64,000 nt of DNA. It comes from Streptomyces venezuelae. Its GTDB lineage: Bacteria > Actinomycetota > Actinomycetes > Streptomycetales > Streptomycetaceae. Below the pieces are notes generated by a model that was not told the DNA's origin, did no database searches, and was given only the letters and a program-made list of their open reading frames with translations. The translations under genes were made by a program, and so were the position numbers. The stretch's first letter is position 1. Each line of letters starts with the position of its first letter. Below are positions 26,331 through 35,378 of this stretch, one piece after another. The stretch is from assembly GCF_008642295.1 (NCBI RefSeq), contig NZ_CP029190.1:6431501-6495500 (forward strand), given 5' to 3'.

Positions 26331-27653
26331 TCAGCCTTCCCGCGCCGCCGCGCACACCGCACGGCAGATCCGGGCCAGATCCCGGTCCGAGGTCACGAAC
26401 GGCGGCATCGTGTAGACCAGGTCGCGGAACGGGCGCAGCCACACGCCTTCCCGGACCGCCGCCGCCGTGGCAGCCGCCATGTTCACATCGTGGTCCAGCT
26501 GGACCACCCCGATGCCGCCCAGCACCCGGACGTCCCGGACCCCCGGCACCTCGGCAGCCGCCGCCAGCCCGTCCCGCAGACCGGTCTCGATCCGCTTCAC
26601 TTCCTGCGCCCAGTCCTGGCCGAGCAGCAGCTCGATCGAGGCCAGGGCCACCGAGGCGGCCAGCGGATTACCCATGAACGTCGGCCCGTGCGCCAGCACC
26701 GGCACCTCGCCCTGCGAGATGCCGTCCGCCACCCGGGAGGTGCACAGCGTGGCCGCCATCGTCAGGTACCCGCCGGTCAGCGCCTTGCCCACGCACAGCA
26801 CGTCCGGGGTGATCCCGGCGTGGTCCGCCGCGAACAGGGTGCCGGTCCGCCCGAATCCGGTCGCGATCTCGTCCAGTACGAGCAACAGCCCGTACTCGTC
26901 GCACAGTTCGCGCAGCACCCGCAGATAGCCGGGGTTGTGGAAGCGCATCCCGCCCGCGTTCTGGACCACCGGCTCCACGATCACCGCGGCCAGTTCGCCG
27001 GCGTGCCGGGCCATCACCTCGCGCAGGTGTGCGACGTACGCCGGATCGACCGGGGCGTCGTAGCCGCCGGGCGGGGCGTCCGCGAAGACCTGCTGCGGCA
27101 GCGCCCCCGACCACATCTCGTGCATCCCGCCCTCGGGATCGCACACCGACATCGGCTGCCAGGTGTCGCCGTGGTAGCCGCCGCGCCAGGTCAGCAGCCG
27201 GGTCTTGGCCGGCTGCCCCACCGAACGCCAGTACTGGAGGCACATCTTGATGCCGACCTCGACCGACACCGAACCGGAGTCGGAGAGGAAGACGTGCTCC
27301 AGACCGGCCGGGGTGATCTCGACCAGCTTGGCGGCCAGCCGGACGGCGGGCTCGTGGGTGAGCCCGCCGAACATGACGTGGGACATCCGGCCCAGCTGCG
27401 TGGTGACGGCCTCGTTGAGCACCGGGTGGTTGTAGCCGTGGATGGCCGACCACCAGGAGGACATGCCGTCGACCAGCTCCTGCTGCCCGTGCACCGGGGC
27501 GGCCAGGTGCAGCCGGACCCCCGAGGCGGAGGCCACCACCATCGGCTCCTGCCGCCCCGGCATGGGCCCGTACGGATGCCAGACGTGCTGCCGGTCGAGC
27601 GCGAGGAGCTCCTCGGCCGGCAGCGGCTGGTACCGGTCAGGCAGGTCAGGCAT
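26331..27653 (-). CDS. bioA: Adenosylmethionine--8-amino-7-oxononanoate transaminase
   Basis: 440-aa class III PLP aminotransferase that converts KAPA to DAPA, with SAM as amino donor. Signature features: HVWHPYG near the N-terminus, [16 protein letters not shown], the PLP region [14 protein letters not shown], and the Schiff-base Lys in [12 protein letters not shown]. The ATG at 27653 lies inside the last codons of bioB (8-bp overlap). The long upstream frame is a shadow of bioB. Confidence 0.96.
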   Translation of the reverse strand: MPDLPDRYQPLPAEELLALDRQHVWHPYGPMPGRQEPMVVASASGVRLHLAAPVHGQQELVDGMSSWWSAIHGYNHPVLNEAVTTQLGRMSHVMFGGLTHEPAVRLAAKLVEITPAGLEHVFLSDSGSVSVEVGIKMCLQYWRSVGQPAKTRLLTWRGGYHGDTWQPMSVCDPEGGMHEMWSGALPQQVFADAPPGGYDAPVDPAYVAHLREVMARHAGELAAVIVEPVVQNAGGMRFHNPGYLRVLRELCDEYGLLLVLDEIATGFGRTGTLFAADHAGITPDVLCVGKALTGGYLTMAATLCTSRVADGISQGEVPVLAHGPTFMGNPLAASVALASIELLLGQDWAQEVKRIETGLRDGLAAAAEVPGVRDVRVLGGIGVVQLDHDVNMAAATAAAVREGVWLRPFRDLVYTMPPFVTSDRDLARICRAVCAAAREG

Positions 27654-28956
27654 TGGGCGCGAGCTCCGTTCCGGCGCCGCGGCGGCGCACCGCCACCAGG
27701 TCGGGACGCACCTCGCCGGGCGCGGCCTGCGCCGGCGCCTCCTGCGCAGCCCCGGCCTGGGCCGGCTGCTGCTGCGGAGCCTGCGCCGCCGCGTGGGAGC
27801 CGCAGCCCCCGCAGCCGGAGCCACAGCCCGCGTCCGCCGCCGCACCGCCCGCGGCCGAGCCGCAGAGCGAGCCGCCCGCACCGCCCGCACCGTGCGATCC
27901 ACAGCCGCCGCCCGCCGGGCCCGCGCCCGCGCCGGCCTCCGCGCCCGCCTCGGACCGGTGCTGGGGCAGCGTCGTCGTACCGGCGCCCTCGACCTCGAAC
28001 CCGGCGTCCGCGATCATGTCCAGGTCGGCCTGGCCGGCCTGGCCCTCGCTGGTGAGGTAGTCGCCCAGGAAGATGGAGTTGGCCAGGTGCAGGGCGAGCG
28101 GCTGGAGGGTGCGCAGGTGCACCTCGCGTCCGCCGGCCAGCCGGACCTCGACGTCGGGGCAGACGAACCGCACCATCGCGAGGATCCGCAAGGCGCGCTG
28201 CGGGGTGAGGTGCCACTCCTTGGCCAGCGGGGTGCCCTCGAACGGGATGAGGAAGTTCACCGGCACCGAGTCCGGGTCCAGCTCGCGCAGCGAGTAGACG
28301 ACGTCGACCAGGTCCTCGTCGCTCTCGCCCATGCCCGCGATCAGGCCCGAGCAGGCCGACAGGCCGGCCGCGTGCGCCTTCTGCACCGTGTCCACCCGGT
28401 CCGCGTAGGTGTGGGTGGTCGTGATGTCCCCGTACGTCGCCTCGGACGTGTTGAGGTTGTGGTTGTAGGCGTCCGCGCCCGCGTCGCGCAGCCGTTCCGC
28501 CTGGCCGTCGGAGAGCAGGCCGAGGCAGGCGCACACCTCGATGCCCTCGTTCTGCTCCTTGATCGTCTCGATGGTCTTCGAGACCCGGTCCACGTCCCGG
28601 TCCGTCGGGCCGCGCCCGCTCGCCACCAGGCAGACCCGCTTTGCGCCGCCCGCGACGCCCGCTGCGGCGGCCTTCGAGGCGTCCTCCGGCTTCAGCCAGG
28701 TGTACTTGAGGATCTCCGCCTTCGAGCCCAGCCGCTGGGAGCAGTAGGAGCAGTCCTCCGGGCACAGGCCCGACTTCAGGTTGACCAGGTAGTTCAGCTT
28801 GACCCGGCGCCCGAACCAGCGCCGGCGCACCTTGCCGGCCGCGGCCACCACGTCGAGCAGGTCGTCGTCGGAGGTCGCCAGCACGGCGAGTGCCTCTTCG
28901 CGGGTCGGCAGCTCACGCCGCAGCCCCTTGTCCACCAGGGTGTTCAGCAGGTCCAT
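27646..28956 (-). CDS. bioB: Biotin synthase with Cys/His-rich C-terminal tail
   Basis: 436-aa radical-SAM enzyme that inserts sulfur into dethiobiotin. The radical-SAM cluster motif CPEDCSYC is at Cys65/69/72; ligands of the sacrificial 2Fe-2S cluster are visible in [28 protein letters not shown] and EVRLAGGRE. The catalytic part ends near residue 330. A tail of about 102 residues follows: Gly/Ala-rich, five Cys and two His in GGGCGSH, SLCGS and [13 protein letters not shown], then a Gln/Ala/Pro linker. Classical BioB proteins (about 346 aa in E. coli) lack it. First gene of bioB-A-D. Confidence 0.95.
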   Translation of the reverse strand: MDLLNTLVDKGLRRELPTREEALAVLATSDDDLLDVVAAAGKVRRRWFGRRVKLNYLVNLKSGLCPEDCSYCSQRLGSKAEILKYTWLKPEDASKAAAAGVAGGAKRVCLVASGRGPTDRDVDRVSKTIETIKEQNEGIEVCACLGLLSDGQAERLRDAGADAYNHNLNTSEATYGDITTTHTYADRVDTVQKAHAAGLSACSGLIAGMGESDEDLVDVVYSLRELDPDSVPVNFLIPFEGTPLAKEWHLTPQRALRILAMVRFVCPDVEVRLAGGREVHLRTLQPLALHLANSIFLGDYLTSEGQAGQADLDMIADAGFEVEGAGTTTLPQHRSEAGAEAGAGAGPAGGGCGSHGAGGAGGSLCGSAAGGAAADAGCGSGCGGCGSHAAAQAPQQQPAQAGAAQEAPAQAAPGEVRPDLVAVRRRGAGTELAPNA

Positions 28957-29064
28957 GGGGCCGATCCTGGACCACACCCCCACTCCCGGCCAAGGAGAGA
29001 CCGTACAAGATGGCTTGAGATGAGTGTGTGTATCGCCACACCAACCACACCGGTTGCGGGCGGC

Positions 29065-29070
29065 TAGGGT
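29065..29070 (+). promoter_or_regulatory. Possible -10 element for bioF
   Basis: TAGGGT, a common Streptomyces -10 form, lies about 45 nt before the bioF ATG in the 158-bp divergent bioB/bioF region. No convincing -35 or BioQ/BirA-type operator was recognised. Confidence 0.3.
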
Positions 29071-29114
29071 CGGGGAAGGTCTGTGGACAGCCGACAAAAC
29101 GCGAGGACCAGCCA

Positions 29115-30281
29115 ATGGACGTGTTCGCCTGGATCGACGACGAGGCCAGGACAAGGGAGCAGGCCGGCCTCGTGCGCACCCTGCGCCCCCGCCCGGCCGA
29201 CTCCGGCCTGCTGGACCTGGCGAGCAACGACTACCTGGGCCTGACCCGGCACCCCGAGACGATCCGGGGGGCGCGCGAGGCCGCCGAGCGCTGGGGTGCC
29301 GGAGCCACCGGTTCCAGGCTGGTCACCGGCACCACCGAGCTCCATGCCGAGCTGGAGCGGGAGCTCGCCGCCTTCTGCGGGTTCGAAGCGGCCCTGGTGC
29401 TGTCCTCCGGTTACGCCGCCAACCTGGCCGCGGTCACCGCGCTGAGCGGTCGCGGCACCCTGGTGGTCTCCGACGCCGGCAACCATGCGTCCATCGTGGA
29501 CGGCTGCCGGCTCTCCCGGGCCGAGACCGCGGTGGTCCCGCACTCCGACCCGGACGCCGCCCGCAAGAGCCTGGCCGCGCGGGCGCCGGGCACCCGGGCG
29601 CTGCTGGTCAGCGACTCGGTCTTCTCCGTCGACGGGGACGCCGCTCCGCTGACCGGGTACGCCGCGGTCTGCCGCGAGGAGGGCGCGGCCCTGGTCGTGG
29701 ACGATGCGCACGGGCTGGGCGTGCTGGGCGAGGGCGGCCGGGGCGCGCTGCACGCGGTGGGCCTCGCCGGTGCGCCGGGGGTGGTGGCGACCCTGACCCT
29801 GTCCAAGTCGCTGGGCAGTCAGGGCGGCGCGGTGCTGGGCCCGGCCAGGGTGATCCGGCACCTGGTCAACACGGCCCGGACCTTCATCTTCGACACCGGC
29901 CTGGCGCCTGCCGCGGCGGGTGCCGCACTGGCGTCGCTGCGGCTGCTGGCCCGCGAACCGGAACGCGCCGGGCAGGCCCGTGCGGTGGCCGCCGAGCTGT
30001 ACGGGCGGCTGACCGCGTCCGGCCTGACCGCGGCCCGGCCGGACGCGGCCGTGGTGTCGGTGCGGGCCCCGTCGCCTTCGGCGGCACTCCGGTGGGCCGC
30101 CGACTGTCGCGAGGCAGGACTGTCCGTTGGATGCTTCCGGCCGCCGTCCGTGCCGGACGGCATTTCCCGGCTGCGGCTGACCGCTCGGGCCGATCTCACG
30201 GGGGACGAGATCTCCCGGGCCGTCGAAACGATCCTGCGGACCGCTCCGGCCGGTGCCACGGACCTGGGGGAGACGCTCTAG
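29115..30281 (+). CDS. bioF: 8-amino-7-oxononanoate synthase
   Basis: 388-aa alpha-oxoamine synthase (PLP fold I). It condenses pimeloyl-ACP/CoA with alanine to make KAPA, the first ring-forming step of biotin synthesis. Motifs: [11 protein letters not shown], the [17 protein letters not shown] block, [15 protein letters not shown], and the PLP Lys in [12 protein letters not shown]. The ATG at 29115 is chosen for [11 protein letters not shown]; an upstream in-frame start would overlap the promoter region. Divergent from bioB-A-D, and its stop shares CTAG with the convergent DUF397 gene. Confidence 0.94.
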   Translation: MDVFAWIDDEARTREQAGLVRTLRPRPADSGLLDLASNDYLGLTRHPETIRGAREAAERWGAGATGSRLVTGTTELHAELERELAAFCGFEAALVLSSGYAANLAAVTALSGRGTLVVSDAGNHASIVDGCRLSRAETAVVPHSDPDAARKSLAARAPGTRALLVSDSVFSVDGDAAPLTGYAAVCREEGAALVVDDAHGLGVLGEGGRGALHAVGLAGAPGVVATLTLSKSLGSQGGAVLGPARVIRHLVNTARTFIFDTGLAPAAAGAALASLRLLAREPERAGQARAVAAELYGRLTASGLTAARPDAAVVSVRAPSPSAALRWAADCREAGLSVGCFRPPSVPDGISRLRLTARADLTGDEISRAVETILRTAPAGATDLGETL

Positions 30282-30496
30282 CGGGCGTCCGCCCGGACCG
30301 AGGCGAGGAAGCCGGTCCAGGCCGGCGCGGAGAAGAGCACGACCGGGCCGTCCGTCTGCTTGGAGTCGCGGACGGCCAGCAGACCGCCGTCGAGGCCGGC
30401 TGCTTCCACACAGTTGTTCATTCCGGTGCTGCGGCTGCTCCGCCGCCACCGCGCGCTGTTCGGAAGTCCGCTGGTGCGGCAGGGGGTTGCGGACAC
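30278..30496 (-). CDS. DUF397 domain protein (whiJ-like locus)
   Basis: 72-aa DUF397 protein from a GTG start. Family features are WRRSSRSTGMNNCVEAA, then VAVRDSK-type sequence (here LAVRDSKQTDGPVVLFSAPAW). It starts 13 nt after the XRE/DUF5753 gene, as is usual for these pairs in Streptomyces, where the small protein is thought to act with the HTH protein as an antitoxin-like or co-regulatory partner. Confidence 0.92.
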   Translation of the reverse strand: MSATPCRTSGLPNSARWRRSSRSTGMNNCVEAAGLDGGLLAVRDSKQTDGPVVLFSAPAWTGFLASVRADAR

Positions 30497-30509
30497 GGGG
30501 GGTGCCTCC

Positions 30510-31391
30510 TTACGCGTCGTCAGCGATCACGCTGATCAGATCCGACGAGTCCTGGGGCGGGAGGGCGTGCGCCTGGATGGTGCGGAACGCGGCGCTGTAT
30601 GCGTCAAGGTCTTCCTTCCGCTCCAGATAGAGGCTACTCGTCAAATGGTCGAGTACCACCACATCCAGATCGGCGATGTTCGGAAATGAGAAAATAACGA
30701 ACGGTCCGGTCAGGCCGAGATGGCCCCCTACGCTGAACGGCAGTACCTGGAGCCGTACTTGGGGCAGCCGGGACACGGCCACCAGGTGCCGCAGCTGCTC
30801 GGTCATCACCCCCGGCCCGCCGATCTGCCGCCGCAGCACCGCCTCGTCCAGCACCGCACTCAGCTCCAGCGGCGGATCCGCCCGGAGCACCGACTGCCGG
30901 GCCAGCCGTACGTCCACCAGCGCGTCCACCTTCGGCTCCGGCAGCCCGCCGAGCGCCGCCCGGGTCACCGCCTTTGCGTATGCGGCGGTCTGCAGCAGCC
31001 CCGGCACCACCGAGAGTTCCACGGTCCGGGCCGACCGGGCCCCCGCCTCCAGGCTGATGAAGTCCCGGTACTCCTGCGGCAGCAGCCCCCGGTAGTCGTG
31101 CCACCACTCGCGGACGCGCCCGTTCTCCCGGCCGCCCGCCGGTCCGGCGGCCGAGGCCGACAGCGCCTCCAGCAGCGCGCGGTGCTGGGCGCCCACGCCT
31201 CCGTACGCGTCCAGCAGCAGACGGACGTCCTCCGGTTTCACGCCACTGCGCCCGGTCTCGATCCGGCTGATTTTCGACTGGTGCCATCCCACGATCCGGG
31301 CCGCCTCACCACTGGTGAGCCCGGACCGGTCGCGCAACGCACGCAGTTCCTCGCCGAGCTTCCGCCGGCGCACCGCGGGACCGTGCTGCAT
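30510..31391 (-). CDS. XRE-family HTH regulator with DUF5753 (WhiJ-like)
   Basis: 293-aa protein. The N-terminal XRE helix-turn-helix is LGEELRALRDRSGLTSGEAA, then GWHQSKISRIETGRSGV. The C-terminal DUF5753 (Scr1) domain follows (YRDFISLEAGARSARTVEL, then GLLQTAAYAKAV and QVLPFSVGGHLGL). The ATG at 31391 follows GGGGAGGCGGGT. With the DUF397 and divergent RsbW-like genes it forms the triad repeated many times in Streptomyces genomes (whiJ/abaA-like loci) and linked to development and antibiotic production. Confidence 0.93.
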   Translation of the reverse strand: MQHGPAVRRRKLGEELRALRDRSGLTSGEAARIVGWHQSKISRIETGRSGVKPEDVRLLLDAYGGVGAQHRALLEALSASAAGPAGGRENGRVREWWHDYRGLLPQEYRDFISLEAGARSARTVELSVVPGLLQTAAYAKAVTRAALGGLPEPKVDALVDVRLARQSVLRADPPLELSAVLDEAVLRRQIGGPGVMTEQLRHLVAVSRLPQVRLQVLPFSVGGHLGLTGPFVIFSFPNIADLDVVVLDHLTSSLYLERKEDLDAYSAAFRTIQAHALPPQDSSDLISVIADDA

Positions 31392-31478
31392 ACCCGCCTC
31401 CCCTTCCACCGGCACAGCTCGCACCAGTCTGCCGTCCAAATACGGTCTCTCGTAGCAGAGTTCACCGCTTTGAGCGAC

Positions 31479-31494
31479 AGATAAATGCATATCT
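31479..31494. promoter_or_regulatory. AT-rich palindrome between divergent whiJ-like genes
   Basis: AGATA-AATGCA-TATCT, perfect 5-bp arms with a near-symmetric centre, in an unusually AT-rich patch of this GC-rich genome. It lies between the XRE gene (start 31391, minus) and the RsbW-like gene (start 31591, plus): a candidate operator for the XRE protein (inference). Confidence 0.4.
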
Positions 31495-31590
31495 TGGGGA
31501 ACGGCGGCAGGGGCCGAGCGAACAGTGGCAGTCTGGCGCGAAGCACAGATCCGGGGCGGGTCCGCCCCGGTGGGAAAGGGACAGCGCGTC

Positions 31591-32037
31591 ATGGCAGACC
31601 ACCAGGAAGCATCCGTCACGCTGCCGAGCGATCCCGCCTCGGTGTCCGCCGCCCGCCGCTACGTCGCGGACGTGCTCGGCGAATGGGGCCTGCCGGACGA
31701 GCACGGCACGGCCGATACCGTCCGGCTGATCGTCTCCGAACTCGCCACCAACGCCGTCCAGCACACCTTCGGCCAGTCGCCCACCTTCACCGTGGACGTC
31801 CGGCTGGAGCGCGAGGAGCTGCTCCGGGTGGGGGTGACCGACAGCCATCCGCGCTGGCCCAAACGGCTGCCGGCCGCCGTCCAGCAGGACAACGGCCGGG
31901 GGATGGTGATCATCCGCTGGCTCGCCGCGGAATCGGGCGGCCGGCTGTCGGTCACGCCGACGGCCGAGGGGGGCAAGACGGTGTGGATCACCCTGCCCTG
32001 GACCGTCGGCGCCACCGCGGAATCCCAGCCCTGCTGA
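31591..32037 (+). CDS. RsbW-like ATP-binding protein (HATPase_c)
   Basis: 148-aa GHKL/HATPase_c_2 protein of the anti-sigma-factor kinase type. The N-box is IVSELATNAVQHT and the G1 region is DNGRGMVIIRWLA. Many such Streptomyces proteins are serine kinases or sequestrators acting on sigma or anti-sigma-antagonist proteins. ATG 31591 follows a GGGAAAGGGACA stretch. It is divergent from the XRE/DUF397 pair and completes the whiJ-like triad. No sigma factor or antagonist is adjacent. Confidence 0.9.
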   Translation: MADHQEASVTLPSDPASVSAARRYVADVLGEWGLPDEHGTADTVRLIVSELATNAVQHTFGQSPTFTVDVRLEREELLRVGVTDSHPRWPKRLPAAVQQDNGRGMVIIRWLAAESGGRLSVTPTAEGGKTVWITLPWTVGATAESQPC

Positions 32038-32068
32038 CCCCCGCCCGGCAGCACGGTCCGGCGCCGGG

Positions 32069-32548
32069 TCAGCTCACCCGGCCGTAGCTGACGTTGTCGG
32101 TCCAGATCTTCTCCAGCCGGACCCTGCTGCCGGGCTTGGGGGAGTGCCAGATCATGTCGTCACCCGCGTACACGCCCACGTGGTAGACCCGTCCCCGGAA
32201 CCGGAAGAAGACCAGGTCGCCCTCCTGCCGGGAGCCAGCGACTATCGGCCTCGTGCGGCGGGCCTGCTGGGCCGCGGTCCGCGGCAGGGACTTGCCGGCC
32301 CGCTTGTACGAGTACTGGGTCAGCCCCGAGCAGTCGAAGCGGTTCGGCCCCGTGGCGCCCCACTGATAGGGCGCGCCCTGTTTGGATGCGGCCACCCGGA
32401 GCGCCTCCCAGGCATGGGCCGTCGCGGCCCGGGCGGGCGGAGCGGCGCCCGGGGCGAACATGGTGCCGCCGGCCACCGCGAGGGTGAGCACGGCGGTCAC
32501 CCCGGCACGGCCCACGGAGGAAGGAACTGCGGTCTTGAACGCGGACAT
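32069..32548 (-). CDS. Secreted NlpC/P60 cell-wall peptidase
   Basis: 158-aa exported protein: Sec-type signal peptide (residues 1 to about 41, ending ARAATA) directly followed by an NlpC/P60 domain. The catalytic Cys is in RFDCSGLTQYSY and the His in VYHVGVYAG; a second polar residue follows in MIWHSPKPG. It probably cuts D-Glu to diamino-acid bonds in peptidoglycan stem peptides. The ATG at 32548 has GAAGGG upstream; the very long upstream frame is not coding. It is unusually short, with no separate wall-binding domain. Confidence 0.9.
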   Translation of the reverse strand: MSAFKTAVPSSVGRAGVTAVLTLAVAGGTMFAPGAAPPARAATAHAWEALRVAASKQGAPYQWGATGPNRFDCSGLTQYSYKRAGKSLPRTAAQQARRTRPIVAGSRQEGDLVFFRFRGRVYHVGVYAGDDMIWHSPKPGSRVRLEKIWTDNVSYGRVS

Positions 32549-32739
32549 CGGAACCCTTCGGTCGGGCCCGCCGGGAGGGCGGGTCTGTTGCTGGAGGGAT
32601 ACTGGCCCAGGAAATGCCGGATTTGGGGCTTTTGTTGGGCGCGTGCCGCGCCCATCACTTATGTGGCCCTTATGGCGTGTTGCGGGTACCGCGCCTGCGA
32701 CACTCCCGTGATCCGCCGCCCGACCAGCAGTGTTGTGCA

Positions 32740-32795
32740 AGCGGGGGGTGGCCCCGCGCGGCAAGTCCGGGTTCGATCCCGTCCGTTCCCCCGCT
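32740..32795. other. Structured tRNA-like hairpin in the nlpC-ureA intergenic region
   Basis: AGCGGGGG (32740-32747) pairs perfectly with CCCCCGCT (32788-32795). The enclosed 40 nt contain CGGG-TTCGAT-CCCG, which resembles a tRNA T-arm but has a 6-nt loop and only a 4-bp stem. No anticodon arm or CCA is present. It could be a leader structure on the minus strand, a small RNA or a degenerate tRNA fragment. The remainder of the 482-bp gap (32549-33030) holds leaders and the ure promoter. Confidence 0.4.
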
Positions 32796-32929
32796 GCTCC
32801 GAACGGGCGACGGCGCGGCGTGATGTCAAGTCCCGGAATGTGTACGGTCCGTATCCGGCGAGGGGTGGCGTTCCGCCGTATACGGAGTGCCGGCCGGGGT
32901 GTGCGGGCCGCTGAACCGGGTGTTCGCCT

Positions 32930-32971
32930 GAAACGTGCGTTAACGCGATGGAAAAGCGGGCGTCCTAGCCT
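32930..32971 (+). promoter_or_regulatory. Urease promoter with possible GlnR box
   Basis: GAAAC at 32930-32934, then TTAAC (32940-32944), 6 nt, GAAAA (32951-32955) resemble GlnR half-sites (GTnAC-n6-GAAAC), with one spacing error. A perfect palindrome GCGTTAACGC covers 32937-32946. A -10-like TAGCCT is at 32966-32971, 59 nt before the ureA start. Urease is a reported GlnR target in S. coelicolor. Confidence 0.35.
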
Positions 32972-33030
32972 GGGCCGCCTGGATCCCGCAGGGTGTGTGG
33001 TGATCATGGCCATGAGACTGGGTGATACGC

Positions 33031-33333
33031 GTGCACTTGACACCGCACGAGCAGGAGAGACTGCTCATCCACGTGGCGGCCGACGTCGCCGAGAAGCGCA
33101 GGGCGCGCGGGGTGCTGCTCAACCACCCTGAGGCGATCGCCCTGATCACCTCGCACATCCTCGAAGGCGCCCGCGACGGGCGGACCGTGGCCGAGCTGAT
33201 GGCCTCCGGCCGTACCGTCCTGACCCGCGACCAGGTCATGGCGGGCATCCCCGAGATGCTCCACGACGTCCAGGTCGAGGCGACCTTCCCGGACGGCACC
33301 AAACTCGTCACCGTCCACGACCCGATCGTCTGA
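33031..33333 (+). CDS. ureA: Urease subunit gamma
   Basis: 100-aa structural subunit, exactly the usual length for UreA. It starts at GTG 33031 ([20 protein letters not shown]); an in-frame GTG 9 nt upstream is possible but not family-like. The segment [15 protein letters not shown] is a family signature. First gene of ureABCFGD. Urease hydrolyses urea to ammonia and carbamate in the cytoplasm. Confidence 0.96.
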   Translation: MHLTPHEQERLLIHVAADVAEKRRARGVLLNHPEAIALITSHILEGARDGRTVAELMASGRTVLTRDQVMAGIPEMLHDVQVEATFPDGTKLVTVHDPIV

Positions 33334-33352
33334 GCGTGAGGGGAACACCCGC

Positions 33353-33664
33353 ATGATTCCCGGTGAGATCCTTTACGGGGACGGGCCGGTCGCTCTCAAC
33401 GAAGGCCGCCCCGTCACCCGCCTGACCGTGCTCAACGCTGCCGACCGGCCCGTCCAGGTCGGCTCCCACTACCACTTCGCCGAGGTCAATCCCGGCCTGG
33501 AATTCGACCGGCCGGCCGCCCGCGGCCTGCGCCTCAACATCGCGGCCGGTACCGCCGTCCGCTTCGAGCCCGGCATCCCGGTCGCCGTGGAACTCGTCCC
33601 GCTGGCCGGCCTGCGCACCGTACCGGGCCTGCGCGGGGAGACCGGAGGGCCGCTCGATGGCTGA
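33353..33664 (+). CDS. ureB: Urease subunit beta
   Basis: 103-aa structural subunit. It starts [19 protein letters not shown], and [18 protein letters not shown] is the conserved core. A GTGAGGGGAA stretch serves as ribosome-binding site. Its 3' end overlaps the ureC start by 8 bp, so expression of the three subunits is coupled. Confidence 0.96.
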   Translation: MIPGEILYGDGPVALNEGRPVTRLTVLNAADRPVQVGSHYHFAEVNPGLEFDRPAARGLRLNIAAGTAVRFEPGIPVAVELVPLAGLRTVPGLRGETGGPLDG

Positions 33665-35378
33665 GCTCTCCCGGCCGGTGTACGCCGGACTGTTCGGCCC
33701 CACCGTCGGCGACCGGATCCGGCTCGCCGACACCGACCTGCTCGTCGAGATCGAACAGGACCTCTCCGGCGGCCCCGGCCGGGCCGGTGACGAGGCCGTG
33801 TTCGGCGGCGGCAAGGTGATCCGCGAGTCCATGGGCCAGGCCCGCACCACCCGCGCCGAGGGCGCCGCCGACACCGTGATCACCGGGGCCGTGGTGCTCG
33901 ACCACTGGGGCATCGTCAAGGCCGACATCGCCCTGCGGGACGGCCGGATCACCGGCATCGGCAAGGCCGGCAACCCGGACACGATGGACGGGGTGGCTCC
34001 CGAGCTGGTGATCGGGCCGGAGACCGAAGTGATCTCCGGAAACGGGAGGATCCTCACCGCCGGGGCCATCGACGCCCATGTGCACTTCATCTCCCCGACC
34101 ATCCTCGACGAGGCCCTCGCCTCCGGGATCACCACCCTGGTCGGCGGCGGAACCGGCCCCGCCGAGGGCACCAAGGCCACCACCATCACCCCCGGCCCCT
34201 GGCACCTCGCCCGGATGTTCGCCGCCCTGGAGTCCCACCCCGTCAACATCGGCCTGCTCGGCAAGGGAAACACCACCTCCCGCGAGGCCATGCACTCCCA
34301 ACTGCGCGGCGGAGCCCTCGGATTCAAGATCCACGAGGACTGGGGGGCCACCCCCGCCGTCATCGACGCCTGCCTCGACGTCTGTGAGCAGACCGGCGCC
34401 CAGCTCGCCGTCCACACCGACACCCTCAACGAGGCCGGATTCGTCGGCGACACCCTCGCCGCCATCGCCGGCCGCACCATCCACGCCTACCACACCGAAG
34501 GCGCGGGCGGCGGGCACGCACCCGACATCATCAGCGTGGTCTCCGAGCCTCATGTGCTGCCCAGCTCCACCAACCCCACCCGCCCGCACACCCTCAACAC
34601 CGTCGAGGAACACCTCGACATGCTGATGGTCTGCCACCACCTCAACCCGGCCGTCCCCGAGGACCTCGCCTTCGCCGAATCCCGCATCCGGCCCACCACC
34701 ATCGCGGCCGAGGACGTCCTGCACGACCTCGGCGCCATCTCGATCATCTCCTCCGACTCCCAGGCCATGGGCCGGGTGGGAGAGGTCGTCCTGCGGACCT
34801 GGCAGACCGCCCACGTCATGAAGCAGCGGCGCGGCGCCCTCCCCGGCGACGGACCGGCCGACAACCACCGGGCCCGCCGGTATGTCGCCAAGTACACGAT
34901 CAACCCGGCCGTCGCCCAGGGCCTCTCCCGCGAGATCGGCTCCGTCGAAACCGGCAAACTCGCCGACCTGGTGCTCTGGGATCCGGCCTTCTTCGGGGTG
35001 AAACCACTGCTGGTCATCAAGGGCGGACAGATCGCCTACGCCCAGATGGGCGACGCCAACGCCTCCATCCCCACCCCGCAGCCCGTACTCCCACGCCCCA
35101 TGTTCGGCAGCCACGGACGTGCACCCGCACAGAACTCGGTCAACTTCACCGCGCAGGCGGCGATCGAGGACCACCTGCCCGAACGGCTCGGCCTGGGCAA
35201 GGAGTTCCTTGCCATCGACAGCACCCGCAAGGTGACCAAGGCCGACATGCGCAACAACGACGCCATGCCCCGGGTGGAGGTCGACCCCGACAGCTTCACC
35301 GTCACCATCGACGGGGAGGCCGTGGAACCCGCGCCCGCGGCCGAACTCCCCATGGCCCAGCGCTACTTCCTCTTCTGA
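33657..35378 (+). CDS. ureC: Urease subunit alpha (catalytic)
   Basis: 573-aa nickel amidohydrolase. Metal ligands His141/His143 lie in DAHVHFI, and the Lys to be carbamylated is Lys224 in [25 protein letters not shown] gives further His ligands, and the flap Cys-His is MVCHHLNP. All active-site residues are present, so it should be active once nickel is inserted. Its stop overlaps the ureF start (TGATG). Confidence 0.97.
   Translation: MAELSRPVYAGLFGPTVGDRIRLADTDLLVEIEQDLSGGPGRAGDEAVFGGGKVIRESMGQARTTRAEGAADTVITGAVVLDHWGIVKADIALRDGRITGIGKAGNPDTMDGVAPELVIGPETEVISGNGRILTAGAIDAHVHFISPTILDEALASGITTLVGGGTGPAEGTKATTITPGPWHLARMFAALESHPVNIGLLGKGNTTSREAMHSQLRGGALGFKIHEDWGATPAVIDACLDVCEQTGAQLAVHTDTLNEAGFVGDTLAAIAGRTIHAYHTEGAGGGHAPDIISVVSEPHVLPSSTNPTRPHTLNTVEEHLDMLMVCHHLNPAVPEDLAFAESRIRPTTIAAEDVLHDLGAISIISSDSQAMGRVGEVVLRTWQTAHVMKQRRGALPGDGPADNHRARRYVAKYTINPAVAQGLSREIGSVETGKLADLVLWDPAFFGVKPLLVIKGGQIAYAQMGDANASIPTPQPVLPRPMFGSHGRAPAQNSVNFTAQAAIEDHLPERLGLGKEFLAIDSTRKVTKADMRNNDAMPRVEVDPDSFTVTIDGEAVEPAPAAELPMAQRYFLF

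Noticed and set aside
25610..29154. Biosynthetic gene cluster or defence island around the methyltransferase and bio genes
   Set aside because: The genes form a complete primary biotin pathway; no scaffold-forming enzyme or nuclease/sensor pair is present.
32740..32795. tRNA gene suggested by a GGGTTCGATCCC-like T-arm
   Set aside because: The T-loop has 6 nt instead of 7, the T-stem only 4 bp, and no D-arm, anticodon arm or CCA end fits the usual spacing.
32549..32830. c-di-AMP (ydaO-type) riboswitch upstream of the NlpC/P60 gene
   Set aside because: The long leader and the gene type fit the idea, but the conserved motifs are not present in the right order or spacing. A covariance-model search would settle it.
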